Assembly (NCBI GenBank): GCA_030729445.1
Contig: JANQXJ010000249.1
Span: 1-12,430, forward strand
Direction: 5' to 3'
DNA length: 12,430 nt
Origin: Limnohabitans sp.
Lineage (GTDB): Bacteria; Pseudomonadota; Gammaproteobacteria; Burkholderiales; Burkholderiaceae_C
Of the stretch, positions 7,001 through 12,430 are shown one piece after another. The notes beneath the pieces were generated by a model, which saw only the letters and a list, made by a program, of their open reading frames with translations, made no database searches and was not told the DNA's origin. Positions within the stretch are counted from its first letter, which is position 1. Each line of letters opens with the position of its first letter. A program made the position numbers and the translations under genes.

Positions 7001-8050
7001 ATGCATATTTTGGGTATCGAATCATCTTGCGACGAGACCGGTGTGGCCCTGGTGGAAACCACGGGCAGCGCCATGCCGCGTCTGTTGTCGCACGCGCTCT
7101 ACAGCCAGATCGAGATGCACCAAGCCTATGGTGGCGTGGTGCCCGAGCTGGCCAGCCGCGACCACATCCGCCGTGTGCTGCCGCTGACGCGCCAGGTGTT
7201 GGCCGAGGCGGGGAGCACCTTGGCCGACATCGATGTGGTGGCCTACACCCGTGGGCCGGGTCTGGCCGGGGCGCTCTTGGTGGGTTCGGGCGTGGCCTGT
7301 GCATTGGCCGCGTCTTTGGGCAAGCCGGTGCTGGGCGTGCACCATTTGGAGGGGCATTTGCTCTCGCCGTTTTTGAGCGCCGACCCACCCGAGTTCCCCT
7401 TCATCGCCTTGCTGGTGTCGGGCGGGCACACGCAGCTCATGCGGGTGGACGGCGTGGGCCGTTACGAGCTGCTGGGCGAAACCATTGACGACGCCGCTGG
7501 CGAAGCCTTTGACAAATCGGCCAAGCTCATGGGCCTGCCTTACCCCGGTGGCCCGGGCCTGTCGCGCCTGGCCGAGCAGGGCAATCCTGCGGCCTACAAG
7601 CTGCCCCGGCCTTTGCTGCACAGTGGCGATCTCGACTTTTCTTTTGCAGGCCTCAAAACCGCGGTGCTGACCCAAAGCCAAAAAATCGGCCCTGCCGCGC
7701 ACACCGAAGGCGCAGCTGAACGCGCCGACCTGGCTGCATCGACCCAGGCGGCGATTGTCGAAGTGTTGGTCAAAAAGTCGATGACCGCGCTCAAAACCAG
7801 CGGTATGAAGCGCCTGGTGGTAGCCGGTGGCGTGGGGGCCAACCGTGAGCTGCGGGCGCAACTCAACGCGGCCTGCGCCAAAGCCAAGGTGCGGGTGCAT
7901 TACCCCGAGCTGCACTTGTGCACCGACAACGGCGCCATGATCGCCATGGCAGCGGCCATGCGCTTGCAAGCCGGGGCACAAACCGCCGAGGCGCGTTACA
8001 GCTTCGACGTGAAACCGCGATGGCCACTGCACGAGCTGGCGGGGTCTTGA
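7001..8050 (+). CDS. tsaD: tRNA N6-adenosine threonylcarbamoyltransferase TsaD
   Basis: Transfers the threonylcarbamoyl group from threonylcarbamoyl-AMP to A37 of ANN-decoding tRNAs (t6A), working with TsaB and TsaE in the cytoplasm. It is normally essential. The 349-aa protein has the typical start MHILGIESSCDETGVAL, the metal-binding HHLEGH motif (114-119, ligands His115 and His119), SGGHTQL (140-146), DDAAGEAFDK (163-172) with YPGGPGL, and the late TDNGAMIA motif (308-315) with metal ligand Asp309. The open frame runs far upstream to 6563, but the protein clearly begins at MHILGIE. The initiator shares bases with the opposite strand: the ATGCAT at 7001 is palindromic. The gene stands alone, divergent from the ModA-like gene. 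A palindrome follows 38 bp after the stop. Confidence 0.97.
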   Translation: MHILGIESSCDETGVALVETTGSAMPRLLSHALYSQIEMHQAYGGVVPELASRDHIRRVLPLTRQVLAEAGSTLADIDVVAYTRGPGLAGALLVGSGVACALAASLGKPVLGVHHLEGHLLSPFLSADPPEFPFIALLVSGGHTQLMRVDGVGRYELLGETIDDAAGEAFDKSAKLMGLPYPGGPGLSRLAEQGNPAAYKLPRPLLHSGDLDFSFAGLKTAVLTQSQKIGPAAHTEGAAERADLAASTQAAIVEVLVKKSMTALKTSGMKRLVVAGGVGANRELRAQLNAACAKAKVRVHYPELHLCTDNGAMIAMAAAMRLQAGAQTAEARYSFDVKPRWPLHELAGS

Positions 8051-8051
8051 C

Positions 8052-8104
8052 GCCTCGGAACACGCCCTGATCAAACCTTGCTTGAATGCGGGTTAACCCG
8101 AGGC
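8052..8104 (+). repeat. nested inverted repeats downstream of tsaD, including a perfect 12-bp palindrome
   Basis: CGGGTTAACCCG (8089-8100) is a perfect 12-bp palindrome. Separately, GCCTCGG (8052-8058, just after the tsaD stop) pairs with CCGAGGC (8098-8104), overlapping the palindrome's right edge, so the two structures are mutually exclusive in RNA. No U-tract follows. It could be a protein-binding site for the following binding-protein gene or a poor tsaD terminator. Confidence 0.35.
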
Positions 8105-8177
8105 CGTGCGCCATCACTGGTTAAACTCCGCCCCTTTGCTTGTGTGGTCCGGTTCTCGGTCCTGCATCTTTTCAGCC

Positions 8178-9455
8178 ATGAATTCACTGCCCTTTCTATC
8201 GCGTCGCTCGCTGCTGGCCTGTGCCGCAGCCCTTTGTTCTGTTGTCGTGCATGCCCAATCCCCTGCACCGATTCGCCTGGCCTTGATTGAGGGTTTGAGC
8301 GGCCCCTTTGCCAACACGGGTGAAGCCGTGGTGCGCAACATCACTTGGGCGGTCGAGCGGGTCAATGCCCGTGGCGGCGTCAAAACGGCTGAAGGCTTGC
8401 GTCCCATGCTGCTCACGCGCCATGACAGCAAAGGCCAAAGCGAAGAGGCTTTGTCGGCGCTCAAAGCGGCCATTGACGACGGGGTACAGGTCGTGTTGCA
8501 AGGCAACTCTTCGGCCAATGCGGCGGCGCTGATCGACGCCATCAACAAGCACAACGAGCGCGAACCCCACCGGCGGGTGCTCTTTCTCAATTACTCGGCG
8601 GTCGACCCGGCCTTGACCAACGAAAAATGCAGTTTCTGGCATTTCCGTTTTGATGCCCATGCCGACATGCGCATGGCAGCCCTCATGCAGGTCTTGCGCG
8701 AAGACCCGAGCGTGAAATCGGCCTATTTGATTGGCCAGGACTACAGCTTTGGCCAGGCCGTGTTGCGCGAGGCCAGGCGTCAATTGGGTGCGTTGCGCCC
8801 GGATGTTCAGATCGTGGGCGACGAGCTGCACCCCATGGGGCGTGTGAAAGATTTCTTGCCCTATGCGGCCAAGATCAAGGCCAGTGGGGCTCAGGCAGTG
8901 ATCACGGGCAACTGGGGCAATGACCTCACGCTCCTGGTCAAGGCCGCACGAGAGTCCGGTTACGAGGGCAAGTTCTATACCTTTTACGGCAATGCCTTGG
9001 GGGCGCCTGCGGCCATTGGTGAAGCCGGTGTGGGGCGCGTGATCGCGGTGGCCGATTGGCTGCCCAATGTGCCGGGCAAAGCCAGTGCTCAGTTTTACCA
9101 AGACTTTCGCCAGCGCTTTCCCAAGCCATCCGAAGATTACGTGCATGTGCGCATGCAACTCATGATCGAGGCTCTGGCGCAGGCCGTGACAAAAGCCGGC
9201 AGTACCGACCCGGTCGCCGTGGCCTTGCAACTTGAAAGCGGTCGGGTCAGCCTGGCCGGGCAAACCGGCAGCATGCGGGCGCAGGACCACCAGTTTCAGC
9301 AGCCGCTCGTGGTGGGTGTGATGGCCCGCCAGGGCACGCCAGGCGTGCCATTCGACGTGGAAGGTTCCGGTTACGGCTTCAAAGTGGTGCGTCAGATCAC
9401 GGCCGATCAGGCCCGTCTGCCCAGCACTTGCCAAATGGCGCGTCCGGGGTCCTGA
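8178..9455 (+). CDS. periplasmic ABC substrate-binding protein, LivK / branched-chain amino acid type
   Basis: Periplasmic ligand-binding protein of the type 1 fold used by branched-chain amino acid and related ABC importers (425 aa). Residues 1-26 are a signal peptide with SRRSLL (8-13), close to a twin-arginine motif, and cleavage predicted at VHA|QS (after 26). The mature part opens with the family strand PIRLALIEGLSGPFANTG (31-48), followed by HDSKGQSEEAL, QGNSSANA, the hinge-region segment AYLIGQDYSFGQ (182-193) and the C-terminal HVRMQLMIEALAQAV helix. Two cysteines remain after cleavage, C151 in KCSFWHF and C418 near the end, and could form a disulfide. The frame is open to 8106, but the start at 8178 places the signal peptide properly. 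No permease or ATPase gene is adjacent, so it is an orphan that must pair with a distant transporter. The ligand cannot be told. Confidence 0.88.
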   Translation: MNSLPFLSRRSLLACAAALCSVVVHAQSPAPIRLALIEGLSGPFANTGEAVVRNITWAVERVNARGGVKTAEGLRPMLLTRHDSKGQSEEALSALKAAIDDGVQVVLQGNSSANAAALIDAINKHNEREPHRRVLFLNYSAVDPALTNEKCSFWHFRFDAHADMRMAALMQVLREDPSVKSAYLIGQDYSFGQAVLREARRQLGALRPDVQIVGDELHPMGRVKDFLPYAAKIKASGAQAVITGNWGNDLTLLVKAARESGYEGKFYTFYGNALGAPAAIGEAGVGRVIAVADWLPNVPGKASAQFYQDFRQRFPKPSEDYVHVRMQLMIEALAQAVTKAGSTDPVAVALQLESGRVSLAGQTGSMRAQDHQFQQPLVVGVMARQGTPGVPFDVEGSGYGFKVVRQITADQARLPSTCQMARPGS

Positions 9456-9591
9456 GCCAGTCTTGGGGCCTTCTTTCGACTGCCCACATCAAGGTGGTAA
9501 AGGTACAGAGGCGCCGTCGCCTGGCTTGTGGCGTGCTGGCAGCGGCAGAGCTGGGAATTTGAAACAAGATGTAATAACTCGGCAATTATCT

Positions 9592-9619
9592 TTTGCATCT
9601 GTAAATTAATTACTAAGAT
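9592..9619 (+). promoter_or_regulatory. candidate promoter of the 203-residue unknown gene
   Basis: TTTGCA (9592-9597) and TAAGAT (9614-9619) are separated by 16 bp and each matches the sigma-70 consensus at four of six bases. They lie in the AT-rich stretch, so chance matches are more likely. A transcript from here would have a leader of about 130 nt carrying the three inverted repeats. Confidence 0.25.
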
Positions 9620-9639
9620 GTCATAAAAATGAAAACGCC

Positions 9640-9669
9640 AAATCCGATGAAAGGTAAATATTCGGATTT
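9640..9669 (+). repeat. perfect 8-bp inverted repeat in the leader of the unknown gene
   Basis: AAATCCGA (9640-9647) is the exact reverse complement of TCGGATTT (9662-9669), with a 14-nt spacer. It lies about 90 nt before the start codon at 9759 and downstream of the promoter candidate. It could act as an RNA stem-loop or a spaced operator. Confidence 0.4.
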
Positions 9670-9758
9670 CTGAGGGACGCGATTGAATTCTTGTCAATCC
9701 CTTGGCTTTTTCAACGGGCCAATTGCTGAATTCATTTTTTTGTATCGAAAGGCAAAAA

Positions 9759-10370
9759 ATGAGCATCGTCAAGTATTTCAATCACGGTTTTCAACGCGAC
9801 ATTGGGAAGCTGCAGTTCGTCGAGGTGCCGCAAGTTCTCAAAGACATTCTGAACGACCAAGACCTGATCCAGTTCGGCGGCAAGAATTGGTCACGCGCCC
9901 AAGTTGACCTTGAAAACATCGACGTGGCGGTGCGTCCCATGTTTGTGTTGTGTTTGTTTGCTTTGGTGGCCACGGACCAATGCATGCAAACCTATTTCAA
10001 GCCGCACTACGGTGGCTGGCGTGCACAAACCGCTTACCCCAAATTTGGCTGGACCCGTTTTGGTTTGTACAACGAGAACCCACTGAAACTGCTGTCCGTG
10101 CCCGAGTTGGAGGGGTTGGTTGATTCAGAGCAAACCTGTGCGCTGATGCGTGAATTTGTGGGCTTTTACAGGACTTTGGTTGCCGACTATTGCCACCTGC
10201 ATGCGCCTCAGCTGTCGGCCGACCTGTTCTTTTCAAGACTGCTGCAAGACGACATCTTCGCCCTTTGCGAAGGCCGGGCGGTGGCTGCATTCAAGCACGC
10301 AGCACCCAGTTTGATTCAGGCCCGTGCTTTAGACGCTTCGCCCCCTGAAGGCTATCTGCTGGCGGTTTGA
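9759..10370 (+). CDS. uncharacterised 203-residue protein
   Basis: Not recognised as any family. The start at 9759 is chosen because GAAAGG (9747-9752) stands 6 nt upstream, the clearest Shine-Dalgarno in the window; the frame is open to 9702. The protein begins MSIVKYFNHGFQRDIGKLQF and looks soluble. It has one moderately hydrophobic stretch (58-72, VRPMFVLCLFALVAT), an aromatic Gly/Trp/Tyr-rich middle (79-104, with HYGGWRAQ and PKFGWTRFGLY), a helical C-terminal half with DLFFSRLLQDDIF (155-167), and five cysteines (65, 75, 127, 145, 170). No signal peptide, repeat or known catalytic motif is visible. It is preceded by an AT-rich leader and followed, in the same frame after its stop, by the tail of a GntR regulator, so it seems to occupy the place of a lost gene. 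Its function is unknown; codon use looks real. Confidence 0.7.
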   Translation: MSIVKYFNHGFQRDIGKLQFVEVPQVLKDILNDQDLIQFGGKNWSRAQVDLENIDVAVRPMFVLCLFALVATDQCMQTYFKPHYGGWRAQTAYPKFGWTRFGLYNENPLKLLSVPELEGLVDSEQTCALMREFVGFYRTLVADYCHLHAPQLSADLFFSRLLQDDIFALCEGRAVAAFKHAAPSLIQARALDASPPEGYLLAV

Positions 10371-10379
10371 AACCCACCT

Positions 10380-10472
10380 CTTTTGGCCGCCCGGGACGGG
10401 CAGGCCCTGTCGCGCATCATGGGCGAGCACATCCGCAACACCTGGCCGCGCATCAAGGACGTGGTGAACTGA
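10380..10472 (+). pseudogene. C-terminal remnant of a GntR-family (FCD domain) transcriptional regulator
   Basis: Thirty codons followed by a TGA read LLAARDGQALSRIMGEH, then IRNTWPRIKDVV and a final Asn. This is the usual end of an FCD-type GntR repressor: the last helix with ARDG.AL...M.EHI followed by a short basic tail. It has no start codon suited to the family, no DNA-binding winged helix and no upstream FCD helices. The frame is closed at once by the stop of the preceding 203-residue gene (10368-10370), with three codons between. The reading is from memory of the family pattern, not from an alignment. GntR/FCD regulators often sit beside MFS carriers and catabolic hydrolases, as here. 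It is most simply the 3' scar of a deletion or replacement of the regulator of the MFS and M81 genes. Confidence 0.6.
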
Positions 10473-10508
10473 TCTCACCTTGGGCGTACCCTAGGGCAGT
10501 TGGCTTGT

Positions 10509-10537
10509 CCCGCACTTGCCAAGGCAGCGGGAGTGCG
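10509..10537 (+). promoter_or_regulatory. overlapping alternative hairpins before the MFS gene
   Basis: Two inverted repeats share sequence: CCCGC (10509-10513) with GCGGG (10527-10531), and CGCACT (10511-10516) with AGTGCG (10532-10537). Both enclose TGCC-AA-GGCA. They cannot form together. The element lies between the GntR tail and the MFS start, next to a -10-like TAATCT (10543-10548). An operator for the lost regulator or a weak terminator for the upstream gene are both possible; there is no U-tract. Confidence 0.3.
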
Positions 10538-10554
10538 CCTGCTAATCTGGCGGC

Positions 10555-11793
10555 ATGAGCTCATCCACCGCCGCCGCCGAACACCTGATCGACTCCGCTT
10601 ACGCTGCACGGCGTTTGCTGGTCACCCTGGCCCTGATGACCTTGGGGGGCTCGAGCATGTACGTGGTGGCCGTGGTGCTGCCTGCGGTGCAGGCCGAGTT
10701 TGGCGTCAGCCGGGCCGATGCGTCTTTGCCCTACACCTTGATGATGATCGGCTTTGGTGTCGGGGGCCTGTTCATGGGCCGCTGGGCCGACCGCGCGGGC
10801 GTGCATGTGCCTTTGTTTTTGGGTGGCGTGGGCACGGGCCTGGGTTTCATTGCAGCCAGTCTGTCGGGCAATATTTGGTGGTTTGCGCTGGCGCATGGCT
10901 TGCTTTTGGGGCTGATTGGCAGCTCCACCACCTTTGCCCCCTTGGTGGCCGACACCTCGCTGTGGTGGCGCAAGCGCCGGGGCATTGCCGTGGCGGTGTG
11001 CGCCAGTGGCAATTATGTGGCCGGGGCCATCTGGCCGCCTTTGGCCCAATATGGTGTCGAGTCCGTGGGCTGGCGCAGCACCTATGTGGCGCTGGGCCTG
11101 TTTTGTGGCATTGGCATGGTGCTGCTCAGTCTGCTCATGCGCCAACGCCCACCCTTGCTGCAAACCCCGGTGGTGGGCAGCGCCCAGGCCCTGCAGTCGC
11201 AGCGGCCCTTTGGCTTGAGCGCCAACAACGCCATGTTTTTGTTGTGCGTGGCGGGCGTGGCCTGTTGTGTGGCCATGGCCATGCCGCAGGTGCACATCGT
11301 GGCGTATTGCACCGACCTGGGCTTTGGCGCGGCACGCGGTGCAGAGATGCTCTCACTCATGTTGGCCAGCGGCATCGCCAGCCGTTTGATTTCCGGGGCT
11401 ATTTGTGACCGCATTGGTGGCTTGCGCACGCTGGTGTTGGGCTCCGTCTTGCAGGGCGTGGCGCTGCTCTTGTTTTTGCCCTTTGATGGCTTGGTCTCGC
11501 TCTACATCATCTCCGCGCTGTTTGGCCTGTTTCAGGGCGGCATCGTGCCCGCCTACGCCATCATCGTGCGCGAGTACTTCCCGGCCAAAGAAGCGGGCTC
11601 ACGCGTGGGTGCGGTCATCATGGCCACGCTCTTGGGCATGGCTTTGGGCGGCTGGATGTCGGGCAAGGTGTTTGACCTCACCGGCTCCTACCACGCCGCT
11701 TTCATCAACGGCGTGCTGTGGAACGCGCTGAATTTGAGCATCGCCCTGTGGTTGCTTTGGCGGGTCAAGCGGGCGGCGGCGCAGCCCGCGTGA
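10555..11793 (+). CDS. MFS transporter, 12-helix
   Basis: Inner-membrane secondary carrier of the major facilitator superfamily (412 aa, the common 12-helix length). Hydrophobic helices alternate with short loops. The loop after TM2 has the MFS signature form MGRWADRAG (74-82), and its second-half counterpart CDRIGGLRTL lies at 284-293. A longer cytoplasmic middle loop (about 196-222) divides the two six-helix bundles. The overall form resembles monocarboxylate/organic-anion carriers of the MCT/OFA type, but the substrate cannot be read from sequence. The ATG at 10555 has no strong Shine-Dalgarno, and the box TAATCT ends 6 nt before it, so its message may be leaderless. It follows the GntR tail and converges with the M81 peptidase gene (19-bp gap). 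That neighbourhood suggests uptake of a small peptide or amide-like compound hydrolysed by the peptidase. Confidence 0.9.
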   Translation: MSSSTAAAEHLIDSAYAARRLLVTLALMTLGGSSMYVVAVVLPAVQAEFGVSRADASLPYTLMMIGFGVGGLFMGRWADRAGVHVPLFLGGVGTGLGFIAASLSGNIWWFALAHGLLLGLIGSSTTFAPLVADTSLWWRKRRGIAVAVCASGNYVAGAIWPPLAQYGVESVGWRSTYVALGLFCGIGMVLLSLLMRQRPPLLQTPVVGSAQALQSQRPFGLSANNAMFLLCVAGVACCVAMAMPQVHIVAYCTDLGFGAARGAEMLSLMLASGIASRLISGAICDRIGGLRTLVLGSVLQGVALLLFLPFDGLVSLYIISALFGLFQGGIVPAYAIIVREYFPAKEAGSRVGAVIMATLLGMALGGWMSGKVFDLTGSYHAAFINGVLWNALNLSIALWLLWRVKRAAAQPA

Positions 11794-11812
11794 ACGGGCC
11801 GCAGGCTGGCGT

Positions 11813-12430
11813 TCAACGACCGGCGGCCGACCAGCTGACGCCGGGGTCCAGGGGGTAAATCGGTCGGCGCAGTTTTTTGAACTGCAATTCGCTGTAGTCC
11901 GAGGTGCAGGCCCCAGCCCCAGCGCACTCCACCGTGGCGCGGGCCAGGTGGCCCAGGCCTGCACGCCAGTGCACCCGGCTTTTGAGCACCACAAAATCCT
12001 TTTGAGTCGGGTCGATGCCCAGGCAAAGCAGGGCGTTCACGTCAAAAGGCTCGACATGGCGCGAGATCAGCGCCACCTCCACATCGCCCGTGTCGATCAC
12101 CACCGCCTGACCCATGTTTTGCCGGGCACCCCGGCTCATGGGGCCTTTGTTGCGGTACTTGCCGTTCGAGATCAGCTTGACCACGCCGTTCAACTCGATG
12201 GGTGCGCTGCGGTGCGGCATGAGCGGCATGGCCATCTTGCCGCCCACTTGCAATCGCACTTGAGCACCGATGCCGGCCGCAATGGCTTCTTGCACCGCTT
12301 GGGGGTCAAAAATCGCAAACACCGCCACGTTGCGCAAGCCCTGGCGCAGCACCTCGGCCAACACGGCGGTGGTGTCCATGGTGCCGCCCGAGGCCGCGTT
12401 GTCGTAATGGTCGAGCAGCATGACCGGGAA
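11813..12430 (-). CDS. M81 family metallopeptidase (MlrC-like), C-terminal part, runs off the window
   Basis: Only the last 205 residues are in the window; the frame stays open to the right edge, so the N-terminal domain and its zinc ligands lie outside. The visible part carries the family's conserved glycine-rich segment, LLDHYDNAASGGTMDTTAVL, then the nucleotide-like fold FAIFDPQAV, GGKMAMP, YRNKGPMSRG and VVIDTGDVEVALISRHVEP. It ends with the typical LKSRVHWRAG and CTSDYS...RRPIYPLDP motifs. The founding member, MlrC, cleaves linearised microcystin in sphingomonads, but the wider family is common in proteobacteria next to transporters and GntR or LysR regulators and probably acts on other small peptides or amides. 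No microcystin role should be inferred. It converges on the MFS gene with 19 bp between stops. Confidence 0.88.
   Translation of the reverse strand, partial: FPVMLLDHYDNAASGGTMDTTAVLAEVLRQGLRNVAVFAIFDPQAVQEAIAAGIGAQVRLQVGGKMAMPLMPHRSAPIELNGVVKLISNGKYRNKGPMSRGARQNMGQAVVIDTGDVEVALISRHVEPFDVNALLCLGIDPTQKDFVVLKSRVHWRAGLGHLARATVECAGAGACTSDYSELQFKKLRRPIYPLDPGVSWSAAGR

Larger units (their letters stand above)
9456..9758. other. 303-bp intergenic stretch, switching to AT-rich leader with three small hairpins
   Basis: The first 100 bp keep the GC-rich style of the binding-protein gene and contain a tight hairpin AGGCG-ccgt-CGCCT (9509-9522) with no U-tract. From about 9558 the sequence becomes visibly AT-rich. 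There, a promoter-like TTTGCA (9592-9597), 16-bp spacer and TAAGAT (9614-9619) can be read. Three inverted repeats follow: AAATCCGA/TCGGATTT (9640-9647 and 9662-9669), GATTGA/TCAATC (9681-9686 and 9694-9699) and TTGGC/GCCAA (9702-9706 and 9718-9722). No convincing protein is encoded; a 14-codon frame from 9629 has no ribosome site. No trace of a GntR N-terminal domain was seen in any frame read. Confidence 0.6.

Noticed and set aside
8178..8255. Possible lipoprotein signal (LLAC with Cys15) in the binding protein
   Set aside because: The cysteine lies too early in the hydrophobic core, and a good signal peptidase I site VHA|QS follows.
9629..9673. A 14-codon frame (MKTPNPMKGKYSDF) overlapping the 8-bp inverted repeat, like a leader peptide
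   Set aside because: No Shine-Dalgarno, no run of regulatory codons, and short frames are expected by chance in such DNA.

Overview
The window looks like chromosomal DNA from a betaproteobacterium of the order Burkholderiales, most likely Comamonadaceae. This is judged from the protein flavour (CobA, TsaD, MlrC-type M81 peptidase, isolated periplasmic binding proteins), a generally GC-rich coding style, and starts often preceded by a TAA-type -10 box rather than a Shine-Dalgarno. The genus cannot be fixed from sequence alone. No rRNA, tRNA, CRISPR array, insertion sequence or integrase was found.

Layout. (1) 267-3913, plus strand: a PlpD-like patatin phospholipase joined to a POTRA and an Omp85-type barrel (type Vd autotransporter), followed 17 bp later by a multi-pass MscS-family mechanosensitive channel. 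(2) 3925-6912, minus strand: a ModA-like binding protein without a recognisable signal peptide, then cobA (siroheme/cobalamin SUMT), then a BaiN/HI0933-type flavoprotein. They share a strand but are separated by 132 and 159 bp, with a striking near-palindrome upstream of cobA. (3) 7001-9455, plus strand: tsaD (tRNA t6A synthesis), divergent from the ModA-like gene, then an orphan LivK-like periplasmic binding protein with a twin-arginine-like signal. (4) 9456-10554: the accessory-looking part. It holds a visibly AT-rich, hairpin-rich leader, an unrecognised 203-residue protein with the best ribosome binding site in the window, and directly after it in the same frame about 30 codons that read as the C-terminal tail of a GntR/FCD regulator. 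(5) 10555-12430: an MFS transporter converging on the C-terminal part of an M81 (MlrC-like) metallopeptidase that runs off the window edge.

How the genes relate. The phospholipase and channel probably form an envelope-related operon. CobA supplies precorrin-2 for siroheme or cobalamin. The GntR tail, MFS carrier and M81 peptidase look like an uptake-and-hydrolysis locus whose regulator has been lost. The 203-residue unknown gene and its AT-rich leader now sit where the body of that regulator should be. This replacement scar is the most interesting part of the window; the other genes are mainly housekeeping or common accessory types.
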